Source of the DNA: Aquilaria yunnanensis
Lineage: Eukaryota; Streptophyta; Magnoliopsida; Malvales; Thymelaeaceae
Length of the DNA stretch: 64,000 bases
Direction: 5' to 3'
Assembly: GCA_039654915.1 (NCBI GenBank)
Contig: CM077599.1
Coordinates: 68,788,001-68,852,000 of the forward strand
Shown: piece after piece, positions 46,985-59,240 of the stretch
How the letters are laid out: each line of letters starts with the position of its first letter
Position numbering within the stretch: the stretch's first letter is position 1
Translations under genes and position numbers: made by a program
The notes under the pieces: model-generated
Seen by the model: the letters and a program-made list of their open reading frames with translations, nothing else
Told to the model about the DNA's origin: nothing
Database searches by the model: none

Positions 46985-47045
46985 TTTGTAATGGTATCTT
47001 TGTTTACATATGTGTGGGTGTGTGTGTGTGTGTGTGTGTGTTCAT
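46985..47045. repeat. (TG)n microsatellite
   Basis: TG run with minor interruptions, near 47010-47040. Confidence 0.9.
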
Positions 47046-47309
47046 ATGTTGCAAGTGTTACCCTTGTCAGTTTAAGAATAACATTTTAGAGGCTCTGGCC
47101 TTGATGAAGAAGACCCTAGTCTCAATGTAGGAAACCATAGTCTCAATTCAATCCAAATCTAGAAGCAAACTCCCTAAGGTACTCTAGGTTTGAAGCAATC
47201 AACAGCTATGACAAAGCAAAGTAGGCAAAACTCAAAATTTTCATTAAGTATCAAACTGGGGGTATATAGGTGATAATGATCCAACCTAACTACATAAGAT
47301 ATAGTAATT

Positions 47310-48090
47310 CATGCTAAGTACAGTAAGGCTGAATCTCATCAAGTGATAAAGCCTAGGGAGCATTCTTCAAAAAACTTCATTTAGCTCAAATCATCCATTT
47401 TATGGCTCATCGAAGACTATAAATAGCCTTTACCAGTTTATCCTGAAAGCGTCATGATCTGAGGCTCTTCCGAAGTGTTTTACCTTTATTAGTGCCAAAC
47501 TACTAACCCTGATGTCCTTGAGTTTTGACCTTTAGATTATGGTATCTACAACTTGTTGCTTGAAAGCTTTGACATGAAGTTTAGCATCTTCATGAAGCTC
47601 CTTAATAATACCTAGCTTTACTTAAAGGCTTTGCTCATTATGTTCTTCATTAAAGATTTACACCTAAAGGTTGGCTAGGAAACCTTTACGGGAATAAGGG
47701 TCTTTATACCATATGCTAGATATAATGGGGTTTCCCCTATAGCCTTTCAAAGTTGCACAATAGTAATAAAGGATAAAGGGCAACTCACTAGGCCATCTTC
47801 CCTTGGCATCCAACAATTTTTTGTTCAAGTCATCCTTAATAGTAAGATTGGTAACCTCACCTGACCATTAGACTATGGGTGGTAGAGTAAAGCAAAATAG
47901 AACTTGATCCTTCATTCCTTAGCAAAATGCTCTAAACAAAGCACTATCGAACTGCTTTCCATTATCTACCACCAGGATTTGGGGGCACTTAAACTAGCAC
48001 ATAATGGACTTTCACATGAATTTTTGGACATGAGCTACTATAATCAATACCATGGGCTTTGCTTGTACTCATTTGGTGAAGTAGTATAAG
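47310..48090 (-). pseudogene. Ty3/gypsy integrase relic (relic 2)
   Basis: On -, from about 47980, one frame reads VDNGKQFDSALFRAFC. This is the DNGxQFD box of the integrase catalytic core; the second catalytic Asp is present. Then NLTIKDDLNKKLLDAKGRW and PSELPFILYYY (to about 47740) match the core end. The sequence continues to about 47310 in degraded form. Two stops fall within the readable part. The DxD-to-E spacing cannot be checked because the N-terminal part is decayed. Confidence 0.8.
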
Positions 48091-48499
48091 GCCATGATTC
48101 AATACATTGACCATCTATGTGCCTTAAAAAAAGCTGTTATTTAATCAAGCCCTCAGACTGGAAATGGGAAAGGATAAAGTGAATGAGTGACCTTTTCAAA
48201 TGTTAGTCACTGGACTCTAATGTTAAGTTGGAATGACTAGCACTTCCTTATGTACTCCCTGGGATTATTTAGAAGTATGTGTTAAAAGTATCCCTATCGA
48301 AGAATCTTATGGGCTAGGGACCAGTGCCACAAATGGAATCCACAACATTCCTTATACATTTTCATAAGGACTTGTCCTTTCTTCATTGACAATCATTTTT
48401 GTATAGGACTTGAGTACCACCACTAACACAATTCCTCTCCAATTGGGATGAATAAAGAAAGTCCTCCACCCTAATGAGTCGGCCTACATACTTGCCCAT

Positions 48500-49340
48500 C
48501 TCTAGGCATCTGATGATAGGCTCCCTCTAATCATTCTCCAAACTAACTCTAGAATCAATGAATTTGATGGAAAGAGCCGCCAAAGTTTCCATTAGTGCCT
48601 CAGCCACGTTCTTGGACAAGGCAATTGCTTGTGTATTCTAGGCCGCGGTTTACATTTTGAAACTTATTAGGCAAATTCTTTTTCATGCTAGTACTTTTTC
48701 TAAAGGTGAACTTCATCTCATCTAACTCGGTGGTTAGGGTATTTACCTCCATTTTTTTATTTTCCTTTCTGGCCGAGCTCCCTCTAATCCTATAGGGATT
48801 CTTCTTTTGCATATTTTCTAGCCGGGTGCTCTGAAAGCTAGCCACGTAAGATTTCAAAGCCAACTCCTGGGGCACGTGAATCCCATGTCTACTTGGGGCA
48901 TCATGAACATTAGTGTCAGTAGTTGCATATTTGAGTGAATGTGGAACTGCACTTGAGTAAGTTGTTCCAGCAAGGCATTATAGATGAAAGGGACATCCAA
49001 CACAAAAAATTTTGTTGTTTGCAAGTGCTACACTTACTCCCTAGTTCTTGGAATAACCGCAGTTAGCATCAAAGGTAGATGAATTGTCCCTTATATCAGG
49101 ACATCATCCTTCCCCACCCTAAGGGTAGATCCTTGCATTGGCATGAAACCAAACCTCTATATATTCAAAGGCTCTAAGGTGTGCCTAAAGATAACATTGA
49201 TATTGGCCCCTTCAACGGTGTAGGCACTCTTTGCATCGTAACTTGTTATTTAATCATAATTAGCAAGGGATTAGTGTGCAAGACTAGGATGTGGGACTTG
49301 CCTTCTCGTAGAACTGCACATCCAAGATTTACCATCTTAA
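48500..49340 (-). pseudogene. Ty3/gypsy protease-region and linker relic (relic 2)
   Basis: On -, FVLDVPFIYNALLEQL (near 49005-48955) matches the VxDxPSxYNAxLGRP signature at the end of the protease domain. The - frame 48875-48600 (LALKSYVASFQ... EVNTLTTELDEM) fits the acidic linker normally found before RT. Near 48590-48500 the reading resembles the linker that precedes integrase, so RT and RNase H seem to have been deleted between these points. Confidence 0.6.
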
Positions 49341-49859
49341 TCTTCACAATTTCATACTCATTTCTTTTTCCACCGAAGGCCCATTCTGTCACCATGATCA
49401 TTTATACAACCTCCACTAGTGCACCATAGTTGCTGCTTCTTATGTAAGGGACCTTTTTATATGTCATCCTTCTACCTTGTGACCTCAATCTCAATAGTCC
49501 TATGCCAAGGGGCACTACAGACAAACTCCCTTGACTTTCCATTCACAAATTGATTTCTCCAAATATGCCTTAAGCTCTTTCCAAGTCTCCGTATAATACC
49601 CATAATTCTTGTGATACATGTAGTACCTTTTTCCATCCTTCAGGAATCTAGCAGTGATACGGTAGAGCCACTTTGTCACCATGTTCCTTCCTCAAGGAAA
49701 CATAATGTTAGCCCTGCTGTCTTTTGGTAAAATGTGTTGATCGAGCTCAGCGGCATTTCTCACTTCTTCTTGTTGACCTCATGTTGCTTGCCTGATTGGT
49801 TCTTTCCTAACCTCTTGTCCTCATTATGGTGATTAGCATTCTTTTCTTGAATGTAGAGA

Positions 49860-50400
49860 TAAGCGTTAATGTAAAAATCCTCCATGTTTTAACTAGGTTT
49901 CTTGGATAAACCAGAAAATACGTGACTTTGAGAAGACATATTGATCAGGGCCAGTAATTTGATGTCTAAGAAGGTTTGGGATCTTGAGAGCTTCTAAGTT
50001 AAACCGCCTCAAATAGTCTCGAAATGGTTCATTTTTCTTCTGCTTAACATCCAAAAGTTGATTCACTATCTTCTTTGAGGGAGACTTCTTATAAACTACC
50101 ATAAGAACCCCTAAGATAGCTCATTGAAAGAGGTAAACTTATCATCCTTCAACATCCTAAACCACATTGAAGTTACTCCGAATCGCGTTGAGTTGAAGGG
50201 ATTGCACATGATGAAATCATTGGCCCTCTCTAGATTTGCCATTGTGTTTTACCTTTGCAAAAGATTGACTAAATCTGTTAGGCCACCATATAAATCTACC
50301 TTTTGCATCCAAAATCTAGGTGTGCAGGGCATTTTAGATCTTATCCATGAAAGGCTGAAGGCACATGTGGTTGATATCTAACAATGGCTCCATGACGGTC
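49860..50400 (-). pseudogene. Ty3/gypsy gag relic (relic 2)
   Basis: The - frame 50102-49893 contains LLDVKQKKNEPFRDYLRRFN followed by LEALKIPN, the C-terminal signature of the plant retrotransposon gag domain. Upstream on -, FIMCNPFNSTRFGVTSMWF and MLKDDKFTSFNEL (about 50225-50120) supply the middle of the same domain. Order and strand agree with the protease and integrase relics downstream on -. Confidence 0.8.
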
Positions 50401-51110
50401 CTAGGCTTCTCATTCAACCGTTCTTCCTTCAAGTTTTCCTTTATCTCATCCAAGTACCAAGGGACTGTATTAATATTACTAACCTCTAGTTCCTCCTGAA
50501 TTCTACCTCTTTTCCGCTAGTCATAAAGCGGGTCTATTACTTCTTTAGACATGATAGCTAGCCTAGTCAAGTCCCCTTAATGGCTCTTCACCCCTTTTCT
50601 GGTAATCGGGAGAAAGCCCTTCAAATCTCTTGACATAGTTGTTTGCGGCTCCTCTAGTATTGTGTGCTTCAAAGTGTTAAAATACTCATCAGTTGTCGTT
50701 GTAAAGTCTTCCCTTATGCTGGGTCACACAACAATGGGGAAAGCTTGCTTCCTAGCCCCCAGATTGTTGGGCGAGGCCTTTGAAATCAATGAGAGGAACT
50801 TTCTCAGCCCATATTCCAGCATCAACTCTTACCTCTTCATGATCAATCTCGTTATTCAAATGTAATTTCTTGGTGTCAGCCATGGTTGATGTTCCCACAA
50901 ATGATGGTAAGTTGATATCCAATGAAGGACAAATGGGCTTTGAGAGACTTTAGAGAATGCTGAAGCTGTAAAAGTTGGCTTAGCCAAGCAACATGCTAAT
51001 TGCGCTTCCAATCAAAGTTCTAAATCTCATACAAGTTGTTGTATCAGTTTTTCTACAATATAATATGGTATGGGTACCATATCATGCTACTTCAGATATA
51101 CTAGTAATGT
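50401..51110. other. Unassigned 5' side of relic 2
   Basis: Possible leader or LTR of relic 2 on -, but no boundaries or primer-binding site could be fixed. Confidence 0.35.
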
Positions 51111-51114
51111 ATAG

Positions 51115-51326
51115 GTGAGTGAATGAGTATGTGTGTGTATGTGTGTGTGTGTAGAAACAAATAGACACACACACACACACACACACACAAGTAAAGAATA
51201 GAACAGTTGTTCAAATTTCAAAAAGAATTTTGTTATATAGTTTATCAAATAAAGATAATAACATATTTTACAAAAATATACTCGAACTAGTTGAGGAATT
51301 TGATTATACGTACATGTGCACTTACA

Positions 51327-51357
<31 letters not shown>

Positions 51358-51385
51358 GTACATACATACATATACATATACATAT
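51115..51385. repeat. Compound GT/CA and AT-rich microsatellites
   Basis: (GT)n at about 51130-51153, (CA)n at 51166-51190 and again at 51330-51354, then (ATAC)n/TACATA words to 51385. The 98-codon - frame here is a by-product of these repeats. Confidence 0.95.
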
Positions 51386-51412
51386 ACTAATATTCTAATA
51401 ATATAAGATCAA

Positions 51413-51475
51413 GTAGCATGGTGGTGGAATACATGGTTCTCAGTAACAAGAAGACAGGTTCAACTCCTGTCAATG
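51413..51475 (+). other. tRNA-like sequence with A and B boxes (SINE head or tRNA relic)
   Basis: TAGCATGGTGG (51415-51425) resembles a pol III A box and GGTTCAACTCC a B box (10 of 11 to GGTTCGANTCC). ACAGG-TTCAACT-CCTGT forms a perfect T arm. AGCATGG and CAATGCC could form a partial acceptor stem, but the distance between acceptor and T arm is too short for a full cloverleaf. It is therefore a degraded tRNA or the head of a tRNA-derived SINE. Confidence 0.35.
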
Positions 51476-52089
51476 CCATTTAAGTTGAGTTTTAGGCAAA
51501 CTTTTAATGTACCATCAACATGGTGAGAAAACCAAGACACATGTACCGGATGGTACAGGTTGGTATAGAGGATGAGATGAGGTCTATGAATTTGGTTTCA
51601 TTTTGGAAGTGGTACCAAGACATGCCTACTGGGTGCAATACGATATTAAAAACTATACTTCCAAATGATAATCAAAGACATGAAATGCCTGTCATTTTTT
51701 AAGTTTACTGTTATCTCCATCATATATCATATCTAATAAGTAAAACACTAAGAACCAAGGTGTAAATTAACTCTATCAACCAAGAGCCCATTCAAGCAAG
51801 AAGTTAAAATAAGTTTGGAATAGAAGTTACACAACCATACAAGTAAAACAATAGTTGAGAAGCATATAAGATGATGTGTTTCTTGTTTCTTTATATACAC
51901 ACACACAAAATCAATTGCAAGTTGCCAATGCTAGGAATAGAAGTAAATCGAAAATGACATTGGTTTTTTTTTCCTTTTGCATCTAAAGAAGGTTTAAGCC
52001 ACACTAGACCATAAGGTGGGAGCAACCTCGTGTGTTTTTTTAAGTTTCAAGTGGGGCAAGATTTCAAACGTATGATGTTGGGTTTCTGA

Positions 52090-52440
52090 AAGAAAATAAC
52101 AGGCAGTGGTCCTGGTCCAAATAAGGAAGCAGTTCAGAACTTCAGATATTGTTTCCGGGTCGCTTTAATTTGGACGGGGCCGAGGGCCACAGCAAAGGGC
52201 CTATAAGTGGTCCTCTCCAAAGCCGTTTACTTTATTGAGGGCCCCATTCCATTTGTAAAGAAGACTCTCGAAGCAAGAGAGCTGCAAAAGTCGGCTTCGG
52301 GGCAGCTAGAGGGAATATCATCTACCCACAAAAGAGTTGGGGTATTTACAGAACTCGTACCCGTACTACAGTTACGTCTCCGAGACTTTAACACTTTTCC
52401 TCTTTTTCTTTTTAGTTTGTACGTCAGCAATTTCTAACTC
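52090..52440 (+). other. GC-balanced segment with an open frame, unidentified
   Basis: About 350 bases of balanced composition in AT-rich surroundings. A 76-codon + frame (52207-52437) contains KKTLEARELQKSASGQ; a 67-codon frame is open on -. Unidentified; possibly an exon remnant. Confidence 0.25.
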
Positions 52441-52557
52441 CCAATTTAAACTAATAACTGTTTGTCAATAATTTGGCTAATTTCAATTTTTTAATATCTT
52501 TTACAGTTAATAAATATTTTAAACTGTCTATTTTTCCTCTCTATAAATGTAAAATAG

Positions 52558-52800
52558 TACTTTCTCAATTCTAAAATGGATGAAAAATTCATATTTTTAG
52601 TAAATTAATTTATATTGTTTTATTCTCAACATTTTGAAATACAAGTTCAAAAATTTTATATGCAAATTATAAATAAAAATTTATACTTTTCAAATATATT
52701 TTTAAATTTTTTCTAGCAAATAATAATATAAATAAATTCAAGTGTAAACCTTGGTAATGAAAAAGGAAAAAAATTTATCCATTTTGGGACTAAGCAATTA
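52558..52800. mobile_element. mariner/Stowaway-like MITE, copy 4
   Basis: Left end TACTTTCTCAATTCTAAAATG; the reverse complement of the right end is TAATTGCTTAGTCCCAAAATG, with pairing through GGATGAAAAATT/GGATAAATTTTT. The interior contains AATAATATAAATAAATTCAAG, the family word. Confidence 0.65.
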
Positions 52801-54474
52801 TTTTATAAATTTCTATTAGCTGCAAAAAAAAAAAGACAACTTAAAATTTCTAAAACATGGTCATTAGCTAATTTATTTAATTTAAGTTAATTTAATGATT
52901 TATTTTTATTTTATATTTTTTTTACTCAGAAACAATGTCATTTGAAGACCAATGTTACTTAGGTATAATTATCTATTGATTGTAAAATTTTTATAATATG
53001 ATAACATTTTTAAAAATTTTATTTGTAATAATTAAAAAAAAATTATAATGACTTGATAACAATTAAAACGAGACACGAACTAACTAGAAACTAAGCTAGC
53101 CTCGAGCCAAGTTCAAGCCATTCATCCGTTTTTCACCTTCATCTAAAAAGCTTGATAATTTAGGAGTATTAATTTGGGTTAAACAGGTTCAACGGTTTTG
53201 TTCCTAGCCCTTTGAGTTTTTAAAATTTTGTTTCCAATAAAGCAATCATTTTTCCTCTTCATCAATGTTAACATGATAGACCTCCACACTTAATTAAAAT
53301 AAAGCTCGATTTACTTAATATTCAATTAGGCTTGGTTGGATTTTAGTTTTTCCCCTTAATTTAAACAAATAGCTTGAACTCAAGTCCATTTCAATCTATT
53401 AAAAACTCTTTAATAACTCGTTCAAATAATTTTCAATCAAAACATGAATAAAATATCAAATTTGATAGATATTTCAAGCTAAACATAATCAACCTACCAA
53501 AGCTTAACTTGGCTTGTTCTTAACCTCATTTTTAGGTCCGGGATCATTTTGCACGATATATTAAATTTGAAAAAGTTCAAAATGCCCTTAAAAAAAAAAA
53601 AAGAACTATGCATTTGATCGAATCCCGTAATTAGTGTTAACTTTAGAGGCTTTTTAGTATTTTTCAAGCTGGATGTTAAAAACGCTTTACGTTATCGGTG
53701 TATGTTAAAGCAATACATGGTTTTAATTTCGTGAAATTTCATAGTATTTTGTGTGAAATTTCATTTACCTACACAGAATGCCGTATAAAAGCTTTTGCAA
53801 TTTATCATTTTTTTCACATGAATTATTGCAATATATCGCATATTGCTGAATTTTAATGTATATTTTTGTCAGCTTAACGCTATAATGCAGTAGGTTTACT
53901 GTGGTACATGTGTATGGTTATTTTTTTAAATCATTTTACTTCAAAGTACCTTACATAAATATATAACAAAGATAAATTTTAATTAATACACACATTTTGA
54001 CATAAATATTAATTTTATTTTTTTATTTGAAGACAAAAAAATTTTCAACTACAATATGATCTTGATTAGTATCCCCCAATTTGATTTTTTATGCATGCTA
54101 TCCCAACTAAATATTAGTCTCATTTACAAAGTCTCTTGACTCAACTAAATTTCATGACATGGAATAAGTATGTTGCTTTTAGAGAATAATATAGGACAAA
54201 AGAATCATACTTGAGCCTCCTAATAACTCAATGTGTTATTACAAAATATATTATAATTATTAGAGTATTATTTAATTTTTTTCTAACATATCAATAGAAT
54301 AGTTTTTTGTTGAATAATATTTATTTTATTGTATATATTCCATTTTTATGTTTTCTTGTATAAAAATATTGCCTTTCATTTACATTTTATTTATATTTAG
54401 GAAATTATGATGAAAATAATAATTTGAATGCATATAGTAAGTGAAAAATACTATATTTAGTGTATTTCATCGTA

Positions 54475-54514
<40 letters not shown>

Positions 54515-55410
54515 CAAAATTGATAGTGATATACAACAAAGTATACCATATAATATACCTATGATATATGAGGTACTATATACCTAGCATAGCAATATTT
54601 AATACCTTTGCGCTATATATATCTTATCTGTAAATTACAAGAATTCCCCAAGGTTTGATCTAAAATACAATTTGCCCCTTTTTGTTTGAAATCGTGCAAT
54701 TTCACTAGTAAATGATATGCGAGCACTTTTTTCAGTTTGCTGATATAAACTTTTCAATCATATTTTAAAGTGCACAATACCTATTGTCCAGTAAATTTAA
54801 ATTTGGGTAAACAACAAACCCATCCACGAAGGTTGCATGAAGTTACAATTTGGTGCATTTTTCTTAAAAGATCTACACTTTTCCCCTTAAATGTGAGTTT
54901 TTTTTTTTCAGTGTTCAACATAAAATTTTCAAATTTCAATTTAAAGTATATAATTCTTGTATTCAAATAAATTTTATCTGTAATTTCACCCAAATGCTAG
55001 AAGAATCAATGGTCAAATCCATGGCTTTTTACCCTGTATTTCAGGGCCTTTTTACGTTAAGTGAGACATAAAAGAATCCGCTTTACAATGACCAATTCAA
55101 ATACTTCTTCAATCAACTGGTATGGCTCAAAGCAGAGTTTCACTACGGCCGTGACTCTCGTCCAAGATGCAACACGTTCTAAGTGTATATGTATTTTGAC
55201 ATTGTGCGAAGCTAGATATTCCTGAAATATTATTAGACAATTGTTAATACCATCACATACTGAAAAAATAAAACCACAGTAACCATTTTATTAAATATTA
55301 AATCTAATCTCATTTCTTGATGTCTAATTTTATTTTATAAATATATCTAATTTCATAAAATGTGAAAATATATAAAACAAGTTCCTACTATTGAATAGTT
55401 GATGATATAA
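52801..55410. other. AT-rich intergenic DNA
   Basis: Contains an (AT)n microsatellite at 54480-54512. Words such as GAGCCAAGTTCAAGCC (53106) and AGCTTAACTTGGCTTG (53500) resemble a decayed hAT-like element. Two same-orientation ACAATTTGxxxC blocks lie at 54640-54680 and 54810-54900. No gene. Confidence 0.4.
54480..54513. repeat. (AT)n microsatellite
   Basis: Pure AT run of about 16 units. Confidence 0.95.
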
Positions 55411-55418
55411 GAGAAATG

Positions 55419-56120
55419 TACCAAAAAACCCCACTATAGTTATGGCCTAGGCCCATTTGCTCATTATAGTTTTTATGGTTCTAATTTCATTACTAAAATC
55501 ACCATTTGGGACCAAATTGATCACTGGGTTGTTAGTGGTGCTACACTGTAAGTGAAAATGTGATTGGGCTAGTGACATGACATTAAAATTGGCACATGGC
55601 ACTGAGTTGGCTTTCTTCTTCTTTTTGATCTTCAACTTTGGTATTGGTAGGGTAGTAATTTTAAGGTGATTGGGGGCATGGGGACGATGATGGCAATCTC
55701 CTCGCAAATAGATGGGGTGCAAGGGTGGCAGCAGACGCTGGCTTTCGTGAATAGCTCCTCTTCTAAATTGGTGTTACCGACGGCAGCAACTAGGGTGACA
55801 TTCGACAACAGTACTAAGGCTTGGGTTGGCTGAATCAGCGTGGGTTGGCTAAATCAGTGATAAGGGTTGGCTGAATCGGAGATGGGATCAGAGTGGGACA
55901 TGGGAGGTGATGGTGGTGGGAGGCAACAGGGATAGAGGTGGATCTGATTTGGGTTGAACGGCTCGTCTCATTTTTTTTTTTTTTTGTGTTGCCGGCAATG
56001 GAAGGCAATGAGGACAGTGGTGGATTGGGGCTAGAAGCAGTAGAGGAGGCTAGACGGTAGACATGGTGGAAATAGTGGGTAATCCAGCCCAAGTCTCTAA
56101 CTATAGTGGATTATTTGATC
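55419..56120. mobile_element. Second Mutator-like/TIR element candidate with gene-like interior
   Basis: CCACTATAGTTATGGCCTAGG near 55429 pairs with the reverse complement of 56105-56080 (CCACTATAGTTAGAGACTTGG), and outward pairing continues for about ten bases. The interior is GC-richer, with GGTTGGCTGAATC words repeated three times at 55822-55880 and Pro/Ser-rich frames on - (55835-56092). No transposase and no clear TSD. Confidence 0.4.
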
Positions 56121-57210
56121 CAAGTCTCTACCTATGGAGCTTTTGTGTTTTGCCCACGTCATATATTGTTTCATCCATTATTTGCCACACAATCGCATTT
56201 AAACGGAATATTATACCATTTGATGGAATATTCTCATCATCAATTATGTTAATGACTATATTGGTCCAAATTCAAAATTTTAATTATCAATTTGGCACCA
56301 AATTAAGACTGCCAAGATGCTCTTCCAGGAAAAAAAAAAGAAAAAAAGACTTCAGTAATACTATTAAAACCACTCAAAACTATAGTAGTAGTAGTAGGTT
56401 GTTTTTAATATTTTTCCCATAATATAAATATAATTCACACGGTGCGCCGCAATTTCCGCACATTAAGGAAAGGTCGTAAAATCTGCCTGTTGGGCTACAG
56501 CCTAGAGAAGTAAAAGCCACAAGGATAGGGGGTCAATCTTTTGTTTGTACCTACGGATTATCTATTACAAGGATTAAACATAGAAAAAGATTTCTATTAA
56601 TAAAAACACAGAAAAAGATTTTGGTTATTTGTATGTGCCATTTGTGAATTTAGACTCAATTGAGTAATTAAGTTGTCGATTAGCACATCGCTAAAAATTT
56701 GCGTCCATTCTAATTCTTGAAAGTCAAATTCTTAATTTTGAAGTTAAAAATACACATCTTAATCAACTGAGTAGACTCCGCGGCTTTTGGAGTGAGCCAC
56801 TTGTGCAGCGGTGCTTCGGCTCTCGTCTGCCTTTCTTTTTCGTTTGTAATTCTCTTTTACCTTTTCTTTTTCTTTGTCTTTTGGGTTTCTTGGTTTTTTT
56901 TTTTTAAATTTTGGCAATCTACCAAACGCCTTTGAAGTAGAGATCTAAGAAGCTTATCCTTCATTAAATAAGGTTTTAGGTTTAAATTTTGTGAATTGAG
57001 AAGTAAACTTTTGAGAGAGTTTTCCCTTAAATGGGGTTTGATTTGGTTTAGCTACTGGATATTAGGAGGTCTATGACCAAAAAAAAAAAAATTCAATCTT
57101 TAAGTTCAAATCAAATTTTCTGGATTCGGGGAACATCTCCAAATTTTCTAAAATGCGTAAAATAATATTTTTCAGTAGGATATTCTCTTTCATTTAGTTA
57201 TATTTTTATT
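56121..57210. other. Intergenic DNA
   Basis: Nothing recognisable. A short GC-rich patch lies at 56420-56540. Confidence 0.4.
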
Positions 57211-57215
57211 TATTT

Positions 57216-57336
57216 CTAAGTGTTCTTTCATGTATGAATCTTCTTGTTCTTTTGTCTATACTTGTTGTTTTGTCATACTTGTTCCTAAGTGTTCTTTCAT
57301 GTATGAATCTTCTTGTTCTTTTGTCTATACTTGTTT
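57216..57336. repeat. 69-bp tandem duplication (about 1.75 copies)
   Basis: The unit at 57216-57284 starts CTAAGTGTTCTTTCATG; the first 52 bases recur without change at 57285-57336. Confidence 0.95.
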
Positions 57337-57703
57337 TCTTTTATTTGTTATAGTTGTTTTTAACTCTTTCATGTGTTCTAGTTATTCTTTTGTACATTTT
57401 GTTGCTCATTCATGTGTTTTAGCCATTACTTGGTGCATTTTGTGCACAAACAAATAAAAAAAGAACTATAACATATATACAGAAAATAATAAGAAATTAT
57501 GATGGATTAAAAAGATGCATATAATTGAACAAAGAGAATATGCAATAACAATATAGAACAACTGGTTAAGAGAAAGGTGTGTTTAATAACAGCAATTGTT
57601 ATGAGTAATAATAAAACTGTAGAAATAGAATAACAAGAATATGGTGGGAAAGAAGAAAAATAAAAAAATAAAAAAAAATAAAAAAAGAATATATGTGTGT
57701 GAG

Positions 57704-58049
57704 TGATAGCCACAACCCAAATTAGGCCCAATTGTTATTGATTTATTGGGCCCCTAGACCTAATTAATAAATATATGCCCAATAAAGCTCATTAGGTTCA
57801 TGAACTACGATCAAACTCACTAAGTACAATTGCTAGCAATATATATACAGGGGGTATCTCTCTCTCATTTTCCTATGTATGTTTTACACTATGACTATAT
57901 TAACTTGACCATCAAAGAAGCCTCCTCTGAAACACCCCCAAGAGCCCTCCTAATGCCTATCTTTGTATCTTTATATACAAGTGACTAAAGCTGGCCCACG
58001 AACAAGGATCTCCACCATCCGTCCCAGAACCCGGATAGTTTGACTATCA
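57704..58049 (+). mobile_element. Compact LTR-like sequence (346 bp)
   Basis: Starts TGATAGCCACAACCC and ends TTTGACTATCA, so the ends form TGATAG/CTATCA. A TATA-like ATATATATACA lies at about 57838-57850, followed by CT-rich sequence. Flanking 5-mers (GTGAG and ATATT) do not match, so this is not a clean solo LTR. It may be one end of a truncated element. Confidence 0.4.
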
Positions 58050-58532
58050 ATATTATATGTATATATGTATGCATGTATGGATGCTACTGGTGTTGGTTCC
58101 GGTGATGAAGTTAGTGGTGGATAAGCTGATAGGGGAAGGGAAATTATTTAAGTTGCTGTGGCAAGGGAGCAACTTACCCAATCTACTCCCTCATCTAGTA
58201 GTTGCCTACGGCTAACTGACTTGCGTGCTAGCGTGACTGCTTATGTGCTTTCCCCCCATAACTTAAAATTGATAACAATTGTGACATCATTTATCAACAA
58301 AGCCCACTCCAACCAATAGAGAACCATTCACTTCCTGCACAATCATATGAGCCAATTTCTTCTCATCCCCAACTACTGTTGTCTTTTCTTAACTCTGTCC
58401 ACCAGTCTTCTTGTTACTCATTCAACCTAGGGTTAAAAAAGGCTCATAGTTCTAAGACAATTGCTTAAAAGCATTTAGTCAAGCTCATTTTTAGGGGTTT
58501 TCACCTCCGAATGGAGTGACGAAAAAGACTAC

Positions 58533-58575
<43 letters not shown>

Positions 58576-59240
58576 GAAGAGAAGGATACATATGAGGAAA
58601 CAGATGGAACCTGTAATTGAATAATTGGATTAAGGAGAATTGTGTATAAAGCAATAACAATTGTTAACAACGGACAATAAATATGTGGAAAGAGAACCAT
58701 AAGAATATGTTTGTCAGCTGGAACAAACAAAGAAGAGAACATTAAGAAACAGTAAAGGAGCATAATGAAACAATATAGGAAATTAAATCATCTATATAAT
58801 AAAATCAAACTTAAAAAGAATGTCATGTATTCTCAATAAAAAAAAACAAAAAAGGGAGAAAGACAAATTAAAAAGATCATCTAAATGTCAAATAACAACA
58901 AAATGCTTAAAAATAAAATATTTTTTTTTGTAAGATAACATCTAAAATACTTAAAATGAACATATTTTTCTTTTAGAGAACACCTAAATGCTTGAAAAGA
59001 ACAATTAAATGGTTGCTGGGAACAACTACATGCTTTACTAAGAACAAGTGGCGTACCATATGGTTACTCAATTTTTTCTCGAAGATGAAAAACAAAAGTT
59101 TAGAGTCAGTCATAGTTTAGCCCAAAGATCATAAGAATTCCAATGAGTTCAAAAATGCAACAATGGAATCAAGCAAATGTAACATAAACTAAAAAGATAG
59201 GAGTGAGAAAGGTAATAGTTGGGAGAAAGCATCATTCCTT
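58050..59240. other. Intergenic DNA with (TA)n
   Basis: A (TA)n run at 58538-58572. The part 58860-59060 repeats A-rich AAATGCTTAAAA/GAACAA words. No gene seen. Confidence 0.4.

Noticed and set aside
51087..51383. 98-codon - frame as a Cys-rich secreted peptide
   Set aside because: Its Cys/Val and Thr/His runs come directly from GT/CA microsatellites.
53040..53540. Third hAT-like element with GAGCC/AAGCTT words
   Set aside because: Words resemble the 38.7-kb element, but no termini or TSD could be found; too decayed to call.
58536..58763. 75-codon - frame ending in an Ile/Tyr repeat
   Set aside because: The C-terminus is translated (TA)n, and no domain is present.
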